DNA of 63,287 bases, taken from positions 1 to 63,287 of the forward strand of contig CABSNK010000016.1 of NCBI GenBank assembly GCA_902479075.1, written 5' to 3'. This document shows, in pieces, positions 36,637 through 45,126 of this stretch. Source of the stretch: an uncultured Collinsella sp. (lineage in GTDB: Bacteria > Actinomycetota > Coriobacteriia > Coriobacteriales > Coriobacteriaceae). The translations under genes were made by a program, and so were the position numbers. Position 1 is the stretch's first letter; each line of letters opens with the position of its first letter. The notes under the pieces are model-generated. The model searched no databases. It was given only the letters and a program-made list of their open reading frames with translations, and was not told the DNA's origin.

Positions 36637-36715
36637 GGTTACCGAGTCCCTTGGACGTGGGCCTAACCAAAGTCTTTGATCGCGTGCGTCTCAAGGGGCG
36701 CATTCGATTGATTTT
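36637..36715 (+). promoter_or_regulatory. Possible LicT-type antitermination leader
   Basis: A 32-nt imperfect hairpin with GGTTA / TAACC ends (36637-36668), the size and ends of BglG/LicT RAT sites, is followed by a terminator-like stem ATCG-GTGCG / CGCAT-CGAT and GATTTT (36679-36715). A LicT-type gene lies downstream. Fit to the RAT consensus is only partial and the two hairpins do not overlap. Confidence 0.3.
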
Positions 36716-36748
36716 GGTTGGGCTATATTTATGAAGGGACATGCCACC

Positions 36749-37261
36749 ATGGGTTTCTTTTCTCGCCTGATGGGCGGTTCGGATGAGCAGACGACTGCGG
36801 CTTCCGAGTTCGAAATCCTCGCTCCCGTTTCCGGCGAGCTTGTTCATCTGGAAAATACCAATGACCCTGCTTTTAGCAGCCGTGCCGTGGGCGATGGCGT
36901 TGCCGTGGTTCCCCAAGAGGGAACGGTGTGCGCTCCTGTTTCCGGCACCGTCGCGGCGCTGTTTCCGACTGAGCACGCGCTGGGCATCATGTCCGACGAC
37001 AGCTCTGCTCAGGTGATGCTGCATATCGGAATCGATACTGTTAAGCTTGAGGGCAAGGGCTTCCACGCGCTTGTTGCCCAGGGTGACCATGTCGACGCGG
37101 GCCAGCCCCTCGTCGAGGTCGATTTCGACGCGGTCCGCGCCGCCGGCTTCGATCCCACGGTCTTCGTTATCGTGTGCGAGCGCTCGGAGAACTCGACTCT
37201 TCGTGAGCATGCTTCCGGCCCTGTTGCTGCTAAAGAGCCTGTCATCTGGCTTTCCGAGTAA
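36749..37261 (+). CDS. PTS glucose-type EIIA domain protein
   Basis: 170-residue phosphocarrier of the glucose/alpha-glucoside PTS. The phosphorylated histidine is H92 in VMLHIGIDTVKLEG, with its partner H76 in PTEHALGI. It takes phosphate from HPr and passes it to the EIIB domain of the transporter downstream, which has no EIIA domain of its own. Start chosen at ATG 36749 with GAAGGGA upstream; ATG 36731 is in frame but has no site. Confidence 0.93.
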   Translation: MGFFSRLMGGSDEQTTAASEFEILAPVSGELVHLENTNDPAFSSRAVGDGVAVVPQEGTVCAPVSGTVAALFPTEHALGIMSDDSSAQVMLHIGIDTVKLEGKGFHALVAQGDHVDAGQPLVEVDFDAVRAAGFDPTVFVIVCERSENSTLREHASGPVAAKEPVIWLSE

Positions 37262-37267
37262 ATTTTT

Positions 37268-38134
37268 GTGGTGGGTACCGTGGTTATCAAGCGAGTTTTT
37301 AACAACAACGTCGCAATGGTCACTTCGGACGATGGCTCCGAGCTCATCGTCATCGGTCGAGGCCTCTGCTTTGGCCGTCATGCCGGCGATGCCATCGACG
37401 AGGCGTCGATCGAAAAGACCTACGCGTTGCAGGAGGGAACTTCTCAGGACTCGCGTACGATTGACCGCTTGGCACATCTTTTGGAGTCCATCCCCACCGT
37501 CAACCTCGTGATTGCCGAGGACATTGTTCAGATGCTCCGTCGAGAGCTCAATGTTGATATCAACGACAAGATTCTCATTGCTCTCGCAGACCATATCAGC
37601 CTTGCTTTGGAGCGCGAGCGCAAGGGCGTCTCCTGTGAGAATCCGTTGCTGCTCGAGATCCAGCAGTTCTATCGCAAGGAGTATGCACTTGCGGGCCGTG
37701 CGCTGCAGATTATCAAGGAGTATATGGGCATCCAGATGAGCGAAGAAGAGCAGGGTTTCATTACCTTGCATATCGTCAACGCCACCATGCCGCAACGCTC
37801 CGACCGTTTGATTGTTTCGGTCCAGCTTGTTCGCGACGTGCTCGCGATTGTTTCCGAGCGCTATGCTACGACCCTCGATGACACCTCGTTGCCCTATGAG
37901 CGTTTCGTCCGCCACCTGCAGTTTTTCGCACAGCGGGCGCTTGACCCCACGGCCGGGCAAATCAATGGCGACGCGCTGTTCCGAATCGATGAAACGGCGT
38001 ATCCGTGCGCATTCTCGTGCGCGGACGCCATAGCCGCCCACTTGTCGTCTACCTATAACGTTGTCGTTACCGATGCCGAGAAGAGCTATCTCGCATATCA
38101 CATTGTTAACCTGCTTGGAGAACCTGGTCTCTAG
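37268..38134 (+). CDS. licT: BglG/LicT family transcriptional antiterminator
   Basis: 288 residues. N-terminal CAT RNA-binding domain (VIKRVFNNNVAMVTSDDGSELIVIGRGLCFGRHAGD), then two PRD domains whose histidines are phosphorylated by the PTS (ALADHISLALERE and LHIVNAT in PRD1; YERFVRHLQFFAQR and YLAYHIVNLLG in PRD2). It binds a RAT hairpin in the mRNA leader and prevents termination when sugar is present. Start is uncertain: GTG 37268 or GTG 37280, neither with a strong site. It lies between EIIA and the transporter. Confidence 0.92.
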   Translation: MVGTVVIKRVFNNNVAMVTSDDGSELIVIGRGLCFGRHAGDAIDEASIEKTYALQEGTSQDSRTIDRLAHLLESIPTVNLVIAEDIVQMLRRELNVDINDKILIALADHISLALERERKGVSCENPLLLEIQQFYRKEYALAGRALQIIKEYMGIQMSEEEQGFITLHIVNATMPQRSDRLIVSVQLVRDVLAIVSERYATTLDDTSLPYERFVRHLQFFAQRALDPTAGQINGDALFRIDETAYPCAFSCADAIAAHLSSTYNVVVTDAEKSYLAYHIVNLLGEPGL

Positions 38135-38233
38135 GCATAACGTGCCCACACATCGATTGATATAAGACAAGGCTCACGGTCTTGTCCAGGGCACATCTGT
38201 CTTAATTTGCGGAAAAGGAAGGGGAGTACCGCT

Positions 38234-39850
38234 ATGACCGCAAAAAAGAAGTTCAATTTCAAAGCGCCGTTGGAGGTGTTCGCGAAGTCGATCGTCCAGC
38301 CGATGATGTATCTCTCGGTTGCCGGCATCCTGCTCATTGTGGGCATCATTCTGACCAACAAGACCATTTGCGCTTTGGTCCCCGTACTGGGCTCCGGTCC
38401 GTTCCAGCTTGTGGGCGCCGTTGTCTACCAGTCGCTGATGTTTATCATCAACAACCTCTCGATTCTGTTCTGCGTGGGCATTGCCGGCGCCATGGCAAAG
38501 AAGAACAAGGGCCATGCTTCGCTGATCGCCCTGATGTCGTTCTTCCTGTTCCTGCAGGCTAACAACATCGTGCTCAACGCCACCGGCTCTCTTGCCGATG
38601 CGAGCGGCATGCTCGGCCTTACCGGAACCGGCCAGGCCACCGTTATGGGCATCCAGGTGCTCGATACCGGCGTGTTCGGCGGCATCATTCTCGGTTGCAT
38701 CACCGGCGCCGTGTTCAACAAGTACTCGAACAAGCAGTTCCCCATTGCCCTTTCGATGTTCTCGGGCGTTCGCTTTCCGTTCCTGATCATGATCATCATC
38801 TCCTGGATCATGGGCGCTGGCTTCTGCATCGTTTGGCCTCCGGTTCAGGGTGCCATCTCCTCCGTTGCCGGCATCATTAAGGAGTCGGGCAACATCGGTC
38901 TGTTTATCTACGGCATGCTCAACAAGCTGCTCGTTCCTACCGGTCTGCACCACCTCATCTACACCCCGTTCCAGTTCTCCGATGTGGGTGGCACCCTTAC
39001 GCTGGGTGGTCAGGTTATCGCCGGCGCCTATCCCATCCGTGTTGCCGAGATGGCAATGACGGGTCAGCCCTTCTCCGATAGCACCTACTTCAACAGCTAC
39101 ACCTTCAACAATCTGTGGCCCTACATCGGCATCGGCCTCGCCTTTATCGTCACCGCCTACAAGGGGAACAAGGATAAGACCAAGGCCGTTATCATCCCGC
39201 TGATCATCACCGCCGTGCTCTCCTGCGTGACCGAGCCCATGGACTTCCTCTTTGTCTTTGCCGCTCCCGTGCTCTTTGTCGTTCACTCGGTTCTTTCCGG
39301 CATCTTCCTGGTCCTGCTCAAGGTCCTCTCCGTGCCCGCTTCGACTGCAGGCGGCATCATCAACATCGTGGTCTCCAACCTGGTCCTGGGCGTCGATAAG
39401 ACCAACTGGCCGGTTATGCTGGTGCTTGGAGTCGTCAACGCCGCGTCGTACTTCTTCCTCTTCACCTTCCTTATCAAGAAGCTCAACCTCCACACGCCTG
39501 GCCGCGAGGAGGAGTCCGAGCTCGCCGAGTCCGTTGCCGAGGGCGAGGCCGCCGCGTCTGTCGCAGTGAAGCAGGGCGCCGTTGCCGCGGCTCCCGCAGA
39601 GGGCGTCGATGCAGGTATTGCCGACCTGGTCGCAGGTCTTGGCGGCAAGGACAACATCGAGGAGCTCGAGAACTGCTTTACGCGTCTCCGCGTGAACGTT
39701 AAGAACCCGGACCTCATCAATGAGGACCTCATCAACCACGTGCCCAACAGCGGCATCAACCGCAACGGCAATAATATCCAGATCATCTTTGGCATGAAGG
39801 TCGCCGAGATGCGCGACAAGGTCGAAAACGCAATTGAGAAGGAGCAGTAA
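38234..39850 (+). CDS. PTS alpha-glucoside/maltose-type transporter EIICB
   Basis: 538 residues. About ten membrane segments form EIIC (residues 10-420), including the substrate-loop stretch VPTGLHHLIYTPFQF. A C-terminal EIIB domain carries the phosphocysteine C481 in ENCFTRLRVNV (usual NCATRLR). The C-before-B order and the neighbouring 6-phospho-alpha-glucosidase point to maltose or another alpha-glucoside. AAGGAAGGGGAG precedes ATG 38234. The GH4 gene follows three bases later. Confidence 0.92.
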   Translation: MTAKKKFNFKAPLEVFAKSIVQPMMYLSVAGILLIVGIILTNKTICALVPVLGSGPFQLVGAVVYQSLMFIINNLSILFCVGIAGAMAKKNKGHASLIALMSFFLFLQANNIVLNATGSLADASGMLGLTGTGQATVMGIQVLDTGVFGGIILGCITGAVFNKYSNKQFPIALSMFSGVRFPFLIMIIISWIMGAGFCIVWPPVQGAISSVAGIIKESGNIGLFIYGMLNKLLVPTGLHHLIYTPFQFSDVGGTLTLGGQVIAGAYPIRVAEMAMTGQPFSDSTYFNSYTFNNLWPYIGIGLAFIVTAYKGNKDKTKAVIIPLIITAVLSCVTEPMDFLFVFAAPVLFVVHSVLSGIFLVLLKVLSVPASTAGGIINIVVSNLVLGVDKTNWPVMLVLGVVNAASYFFLFTFLIKKLNLHTPGREEESELAESVAEGEAAASVAVKQGAVAAAPAEGVDAGIADLVAGLGGKDNIEELENCFTRLRVNVKNPDLINEDLINHVPNSGINRNGNNIQIIFGMKVAEMRDKVENAIEKEQ

Positions 39851-39853
39851 ACA

Positions 39854-41236
39854 ATGATCATTACTCTGTGTGGTGGCGGATCCACCTTTACCCCCGGCAT
39901 CGTCAAGTCCATCGCCCTGCGCAAGGACGAGCTCGACGTTGACGAGATTCGTCTGTACGACATCAACGAGGAGCGCCAGCGCAAGGTCGGCGTGCTCGTG
40001 GACTGGATTTTGCACGAGGACCTCGGCCTGGACATCAAGCTCACGGTGACCACCGACAAAAAGACGGCTTTTACCGACGCGAGCTTCGTGTTTGCCCAGA
40101 TGCGCGTGGGCGGCTACGCCATGCGCGAGCAGGACGAGAAGATTCCGCTGCGTCACGGCTGCGTGGGCCAGGAGACTTGCGGTTGCGGCGGCCTTGCCTA
40201 CGGCATGCGCACCATCTTCCCCATGGTCGAGCTGATCGATGACGTTGAGAAGTACGCCAAGAAGGATTACTGGATTCTCAACTACTCCAACCCTGCTGCC
40301 ATCGTCTCCGAGGGCTGCCGTGTGCTGCGTCCCAACGCTCGTATCATCAACATCTGCGACATGCCGATTGCGATCATCGACGTGGTTTGCGCCGCACTCG
40401 ATATCGACAAGAAGGATGTCGAGTACGATTACTTTGGCCTCAACCACTTTGGTTGGTTCACCTCGATCCGCCACAAGGGCGAGGAGGTGCTCCCGCAGCT
40501 GCGCGAGTACATCAAGGAGCATGAGATTCTGCTGCCCGACTCCTACCTCAAGGGCATGGGCTCGCTCATGGCAAAGAAGCCCGAGGAGACCGCCGACGAG
40601 CACCCCGAGCAGAACCGCCACACCAAGGGCAGCTGGTACTACGTCTGGAAGGGCGAGTACGAGATCATGGAGTGCTTCCCGGAGTACCTGCCAAACACGT
40701 ATCTGAACTACTACCTGCAGCAGAAGGAATTCGTCGAGCACTCAAACCCCGAGCGCACCCGTGCGAACGAGGTTGAGGAGACGCGCGAGAAGAACCTCTT
40801 CGACGGCATCGACCACTACGAGAAGACGGGCGAGATCGACGAGAGCACGTTCTATGCGGGCAGCCACGGCGACTGGATCGCCGATCTGGCCATCGCTCTG
40901 AAGAACGACACCAAGCAGCGCTTCCTGGTCATTTGCGAGAACAAGGGCGCCATCCCCAACATGCCCTACGACGCTATGGTCGAGCTGCCTGCCTACATTG
41001 GCAAGAACGGCCCCGAGGTCATCAGCCGCGACAACATTCCGCTGTTCCAGCAGGGTCTCATGATGCAGCAGCTGAACTCCGAGAAGCTCGTGGTCGAGGC
41101 TACGATCGAGGGTTCGTACGAGAAGGCGCTCAAGGCCTTTACGCTCAACAAGACCGTGCCGTCGATGAAGGTCGCCAAGGAGGTTCTCGACGACATGATC
41201 GAGGCCAACAAGGGTTACTGGCCCGAGCTTAAGTAA
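39854..41236 (+). CDS. 6-phospho-alpha-glucosidase, GH4 family
   Basis: 460-residue NAD- and Mn-dependent glycosidase that splits phosphorylated alpha-glucosides brought in by the PTS. NAD-binding start MIITLCGGGSTFTPGI. The metal-site motif is C168-D169-M-P in INICDMPIAI; CDMP marks the alpha-specific branch (CNVP the beta-specific one). NHFGW carries the next metal ligand. GQETCGCGG has Cys where relatives usually have Pro. Closely coupled to the transporter gene. Confidence 0.93.
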   Translation: MIITLCGGGSTFTPGIVKSIALRKDELDVDEIRLYDINEERQRKVGVLVDWILHEDLGLDIKLTVTTDKKTAFTDASFVFAQMRVGGYAMREQDEKIPLRHGCVGQETCGCGGLAYGMRTIFPMVELIDDVEKYAKKDYWILNYSNPAAIVSEGCRVLRPNARIINICDMPIAIIDVVCAALDIDKKDVEYDYFGLNHFGWFTSIRHKGEEVLPQLREYIKEHEILLPDSYLKGMGSLMAKKPEETADEHPEQNRHTKGSWYYVWKGEYEIMECFPEYLPNTYLNYYLQQKEFVEHSNPERTRANEVEETREKNLFDGIDHYEKTGEIDESTFYAGSHGDWIADLAIALKNDTKQRFLVICENKGAIPNMPYDAMVELPAYIGKNGPEVISRDNIPLFQQGLMMQQLNSEKLVVEATIEGSYEKALKAFTLNKTVPSMKVAKEVLDDMIEANKGYWPELK

Positions 41237-41267
41237 AAGCAACAGGGTCGCTGACCGCATACCTGGA

Positions 41268-41308
41268 GCAATGCCCCGTCCACGTGATTGCGTGGGCGGG
41301 GCATTGCC
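41268..41308 (+). terminator. Terminator-like hairpin after the GH4 gene
   Basis: A 17-bp stem GCAATGCCCCGTCCACG / CGTGGGCGGGGCATTGC with one wobble; only a short T tract follows. Confidence 0.6.
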
Positions 41309-41310
41309 GT

Positions 41311-41373
41311 TTGGTGCAAAGTAACCTGGCCCCTTTGCACCAAAAATAATCCGTTTCCTCCGTCTCCATGGGG
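41311..41373. repeat. Family E half element joined to a family A remnant
   Basis: TTGGTGCAAAGTAACCTGGC and CCCTTTGCACCAA give a 10-bp terminal palindrome (41311-41343). ATCCGTTTCCTCCGTC follows (41349-41364), matching the right arm of family A with a one-base deletion. Confidence 0.65.
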
Positions 41374-41399
41374 CCGGGTGTGGTATTCTATCTGCGGGG

Positions 41400-41429
41400 T
41401 AATACTTAGGAATACCAAGTAATACCAAC
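41400..41429 (+). promoter_or_regulatory. Triple 10-bp tandem operator before the RelB-like gene
   Basis: GTAATACTTA, GGAATACCAA and GTAATACCAA follow each other with exactly 10-bp period, and an inverted GGTATTC lies 18 bp upstream (41382). One site per helical turn fits ribbon-helix-helix dimers. Confidence 0.55.
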
Positions 41430-41540
41430 GCCGCAGAAACAAACTCCGGATGCGGGCCAATCGGGTTGCCTTCACAGCCCGTCGCCCAGCCGCGTGGCCC
41501 GCATCTATCCGCACTACCGTCGTTTCAAAAAGGAAGCGCC

Positions 41541-41744
41541 ATGGCAGAACACATGACCCCCGTAGTCGCGAAGGTCTTGCCCGAGGAAAAGGCAGCCTTC
41601 GCGGCGGCAACCCAACTCGTGGGCACCACGCCGTCCAACGCCATCCGCATGTTTATCGCCGCGTTCAATCGCTGCGGCACCTTCCCGTTCGACATCTCGC
41701 CGAACGGGGCTTTTGGCACTGCGCCCGATTCTCATCAACAATGA
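41541..41744 (+). CDS. RelB/DinJ-type antitoxin-like protein, no toxin partner seen
   Basis: 67 residues. MAEHMTPVVAKVLPEEKAAFAAATQLVGTTPSNAIRMFIAAFNRCGTFPFD reads like the ribbon-helix-helix half of RelB/DinJ antitoxins (beta strand, then two helices with TPSNAIRMFI). The remaining 15 residues are too short for the usual toxin-wrapping tail. AAAAAGGAAG precedes the ATG. The next gene encodes a CPBP protease, so no RelE/YafQ toxin is adjacent. Confidence 0.7.
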   Translation: MAEHMTPVVAKVLPEEKAAFAAATQLVGTTPSNAIRMFIAAFNRCGTFPFDISPNGAFGTAPDSHQQ

Positions 41745-41752
41745 CTGTCCCA

Positions 41753-41816
41753 AACTGCCGGCACTTGGGGACGTTCCTTTTCTGCCGGCAGTTAAGGAAC
41801 GTCCCTAAGTGTCGGG
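41753..41816. repeat. Family G palindrome
   Basis: CACTTGGGGACGTTCCTT pairs with AAGGAACGTCCCTAAGTG (one wobble); the loop contains the smaller palindrome CTGCCGGCAG. It sits in the 88-bp gap before the CPBP gene and may hold or replace its promoter. Confidence 0.8.
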
Positions 41817-41832
41817 TTTTGAGGAGGTTGGC

Positions 41833-42744
41833 ATGCTCAATGCGATGATTTGGGCGCTTGCCTGTTTTGGCGTTGTCGCGGCAGATATTGCCCTGAGCGT
41901 GGTTTTGTTTTCCGCTCTGGGTGTCGCGTCGGTGTTCATGGGTTTTTCGATTGACGACCTCGATATTCAATTGCTTCAGGCTGCCGCGCAGATGGCGTCG
42001 TTTTTGATGGCACTGCTGTGGTGGCGTTATCTGTGGCCGCGCTCGTTTATGGCGCGCTGGCAGGGCGAGCGCTCGCTTGGCGGGGGAGCAGGCAAAGCGT
42101 GGAGGCGCATCGCCTGCGTTATCGTGATCGGCCTTGCCCTGCAGGTGGTCGTTGGCTACGTGACCGACGCTGTGCTGTCGCTGTTGCCCGAGGCGGCGGC
42201 CGATTACAGCGAACTTGTCGAGGAGACGGGCATGGGCGACACGAGCTATCTGGCCGTCCTGACCACGGTGCTCGGCGCTCCGTTTTGCGAGGAGCTGCTG
42301 GTGCGCGGTATCATTTTTGAGTTTTCGCTCCGAGCATTTAACCCGCAGTGCCGTCCGCTCTGGAAGCGCCGGCGTCGCGCGCGGGCGCAAGGCGTCGCCA
42401 TGGTGCCCTGGGCGGCACCGGACAAGCGAGGCATCGCCGCGGCGATTGTGCTGCAGGCGGCCATCTTTGGCTTTATGCATATGAACTGGGTGCAGGGCTG
42501 CTACGCCGGCGCCGCCGGTCTGGTCTTTGGCTGGGTGCTCGTGACCACCGGAAAGCTCCGCTACACGATCCTGCTGCATTTTGCCTTTAACGCCGGGTCG
42601 TATCTCATGACGTTGCTGTGGTTTGTGAACACGCCGTTCGACGTGGCAATTACGGTCGCTATCGCCGGCTTTGTGCTGGTAGAGGCGATGCGCTCGCTGC
42701 GCCACGCGTGTGGGATGGATGCAGCGAGCGCACCGCTGCCCTAG
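41833..42744 (+). CDS. CPBP family intramembrane metalloprotease
   Basis: 303 residues with about seven membrane segments. The CAAX-protease/bacteriocin-processing (CPBP, Abi) motifs are present: APFCEELLVRGIIFEF (EExxxR), FGFMHMNWVQG (FxxxH) and LLHFAFNAG (HxxxN). Substrate unknown; some relatives protect against self-made bacteriocins. Start at MLNAMIWAL with GAGGAGG upstream. Its end overlaps the end of the opposing ygiQ gene by four bases. Confidence 0.88.
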   Translation: MLNAMIWALACFGVVAADIALSVVLFSALGVASVFMGFSIDDLDIQLLQAAAQMASFLMALLWWRYLWPRSFMARWQGERSLGGGAGKAWRRIACVIVIGLALQVVVGYVTDAVLSLLPEAAADYSELVEETGMGDTSYLAVLTTVLGAPFCEELLVRGIIFEFSLRAFNPQCRPLWKRRRRARAQGVAMVPWAAPDKRGIAAAIVLQAAIFGFMHMNWVQGCYAGAAGLVFGWVLVTTGKLRYTILLHFAFNAGSYLMTLLWFVNTPFDVAITVAIAGFVLVEAMRSLRHACGMDAASAPLP

Positions 42745-44876
42745 TTGCGACGCCCGCCTCCGTTTGCGCCCTGACGCCCCTGGGCCGCGCGGTTGCGGCC
42801 TGCGGTGTTTTGCGCACGCGACATGCCGCCGTGGCCCTTGCTACCCTTGGGTCCCTTGCCGGCGGCGCTACCGTGGGCCTTGCCGCCCTTCTTGCCGGTC
42901 CCATGTCCGCCGCCAGCAGACGTCTCGCCCGGGCGCGGCGGTACGGGACGGATCAGGCAATGCTTGGTGTAGCCGATCAGGTCACGACGCCCGGCCTTTT
43001 CCAATGCCTCGCGCACAAGCTTGTAGTTCTCGGGCTTGCGATACTGGATGAGCGCGCGCTGCATGGCCTTCTCGTGCGGGTCGCGCGCCACATAGATCGG
43101 CTCCATGGTGCGCGGGTCCACGCCGGTGTAGTACATGCAGGTCGACATGGTGGACGGGGTGGGGTAGAAGTCCTGCACCTGCTCGGGCATGTAGCCCATG
43201 TCGCGTACGGCCTCGGCAAGGTCCACGGCTTCCTTCATGGTCGAGCCGGGGTGGCTCGAGATCAGGTACGGCACCACGTACTGCTTAAGACCGTATTCGC
43301 GGTTCAAGCGTTCAAATTTACGGCAGAACGCATCGTAGACGGCGCGGCTCGGCTTGCCCATTACACTCAGCACCGCATCGCTCACGTGCTCGGGCGCTAC
43401 GCGCAGCTGGCCAGAGACATGGTGCTCCAGCAGCTCGCGCAAAAACTCGTCCGAGGCATCGGCCATGGTGTAGTCAAAGCGGATGCCGCTGCGCACGAAG
43501 ACCTTCTTGACGCCCGGCAGCTGGCGCAGGTCGCGCAACAGCTGCGTGTAGCCGCTCTCGTCGACCACCATGTTCTTGCACACGCTCGGCCACAGGCAGC
43601 GCTTGTTCTTGCACACGCCGTGTTTGAGCTGCTTGTCGCAGGCCGGGCGGCTAAAGTTTGCCGTCGGTCCGCCCACGTCGTTGATGTAGCCCTTAAACTC
43701 GGGATCGTGCGTGAGCAGCTCGGCCTCGCGCATGATTGAATCGTGGCTGCGCATCTGCAGCACGCGACCCTGGTGGAAGGTCAGCGCGCAAAACGAGCAC
43801 TCGCCAAAGCACCCGCGGTTGGAGCTGATCGAAAACTTGATCTCGGCAAAGGCCGGCACGCCGCCCGCCGCGTCGTAGTCGGGATGCCAATCGCGTGCGT
43901 AGGGGAGTTCGGCCACCTCGTCCATCTCGTCGGTGGTGAGCGTCGCCGACGGCGGGTTCTGCACCACATAGACGCTATTGGGGTAGGGTTCTACCAGGCG
44001 GTGTCCGGTGATGGGGTCCATATTCTGCTGCTGCACGTTAAAGCTGCGCGCGTAGTTGAGCTTGTCGGCGGCAAGGTCGTTCCAGCTGGGCAGCAGGTCG
44101 TAGTCGTAGACCTCGTCGAGCGAGCTGGTGCGGTAGACGGTGCCGTTGATATAGGTGATTTGATCGACGGGCAGTCCCGCGTCGAGCGCGTCGGCGATCT
44201 CGACAATCGCGTGCTCGCCCATGCCGTAGATGAGGATGTCGGCGCCCGAGTTGAGCAGTACCGAGCGCTTGAGCTTGTCCTGCCAGTAGTCATAATGGGC
44301 CAGACGGCGCAGGCTTGCCTCGATGCCGCCGATGATGATGGGGGCATCCTTAAACGTCTGACGGATAAGGTTGCCGTAGACCGTGACGGCACGGTTGGGG
44401 CGGTGACCCTCCTCGCCGCCGGGGGTATAGGCGTCGGTGTGGCGGCGGTGCTTGGTCACCGAATAGTGGTTGACCATGGAGTCCATGTTGCCGGCGCTGA
44501 CCAAAAAGCCCAGGCGCGGCTCGCCGAGCACCGTGATGCTGGCGGGGTCGGTCCAGTCGGGCTGGCAGATGATGCCCACCTTGTAGCCGTGCGCGTCGAG
44601 TACGCGGCTGACGATGGCCATGCCAAAGCTGGGGTGGTCCACGTAGGCGTCGCCGCAGATGTAGACGAAGTCGCACTGGTCCCAGCCGCGCGCGTCCATA
44701 TCGGCGCGGCTGACGGGGAGGAACTTGTCGCGGCCCGGGCGCCAGGGACGGGCAGGCGCTGCCGGGGTATGAGTGGCGTGGCCGCCCTGGGCCTTGCCGC
44801 CGCGCTTTTGCTGCTGGCCCTGTTTGCCCTGCTGACTGCGCTGGTTGTTCTGAGCGTACTGAGGCTTTTTTGCCAC
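42741..44876 (-). CDS. YgiQ family radical SAM protein
   Basis: 711 residues. A Lys/Gln/Gly-rich start, then the YgiQ N-terminal domain (FLPVSRADMDARGWDQCDFVYICGDAYVDHPSFG), then the radical SAM core with the 4Fe-4S motif CFGECSFC, and further cysteines (CDKQLKHGVCKNKRCLWPSVC) likely for a second cluster. The C-terminus is a Gly/Lys/Arg-rich disordered tail. Role of the family is unproven. Start is GTG 44876 behind GGGAGG. The basic tails at both ends are longer than in most relatives. Confidence 0.92.
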   Translation of the reverse strand: MAKKPQYAQNNQRSQQGKQGQQQKRGGKAQGGHATHTPAAPARPWRPGRDKFLPVSRADMDARGWDQCDFVYICGDAYVDHPSFGMAIVSRVLDAHGYKVGIICQPDWTDPASITVLGEPRLGFLVSAGNMDSMVNHYSVTKHRRHTDAYTPGGEEGHRPNRAVTVYGNLIRQTFKDAPIIIGGIEASLRRLAHYDYWQDKLKRSVLLNSGADILIYGMGEHAIVEIADALDAGLPVDQITYINGTVYRTSSLDEVYDYDLLPSWNDLAADKLNYARSFNVQQQNMDPITGHRLVEPYPNSVYVVQNPPSATLTTDEMDEVAELPYARDWHPDYDAAGGVPAFAEIKFSISSNRGCFGECSFCALTFHQGRVLQMRSHDSIMREAELLTHDPEFKGYINDVGGPTANFSRPACDKQLKHGVCKNKRCLWPSVCKNMVVDESGYTQLLRDLRQLPGVKKVFVRSGIRFDYTMADASDEFLRELLEHHVSGQLRVAPEHVSDAVLSVMGKPSRAVYDAFCRKFERLNREYGLKQYVVPYLISSHPGSTMKEAVDLAEAVRDMGYMPEQVQDFYPTPSTMSTCMYYTGVDPRTMEPIYVARDPHEKAMQRALIQYRKPENYKLVREALEKAGRRDLIGYTKHCLIRPVPPRPGETSAGGGHGTGKKGGKAHGSAAGKGPKGSKGHGGMSRAQNTAGRNRAAQGRQGANGGGRRN

Positions 44877-44913
44877 GATCCCTCCCGGTGTTTGTATGCT
44901 GCACGTAATTGTA

Positions 44914-44948
44914 ACCAGTCTTTTTGGGACGGGGCTAAAAAGACTGGT
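44914..44948. repeat. Inverted repeat in the ygiQ / DUF1275 divergent region
   Basis: Perfect 12-bp arms ACCAGTCTTTTT / AAAAAGACTGGT around GGGACGGGGCT. It lies in a 250-bp divergent intergenic region and could be an operator or a palindromic element with the shared GGGAC loop. Confidence 0.6.
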
Positions 44949-45126
44949 GGAGTACATGAGGCGTCGGGTGTCGGCGCCGCGCCCGCTGTTTGTTTCCAGA
45001 CTGTGTATCTGCGCGCTGGAGAACCCGTCTCGCGCGCACGCCATGTTGTCAATGGGTTACAGTATGAACGGCGGTTATGTTTCCGCCAACGCACGAGAGA
45101 GTCGTCAACAAGGAGGATACACGACG

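Noticed and set aside
38163..38204. Second LicT antiterminator or riboswitch before the EIICB gene
   Set aside because: Alternative pairings (GACAAG/CTTGTC and TAAGACA/TGTCTTA) exist, but there is no T-tract terminator and no RAT-like sequence.
41745..41832. Toxin gene partner of the RelB-like protein
   Set aside because: The space is filled by the family G palindrome, and no reading frame of toxin length exists on either side.
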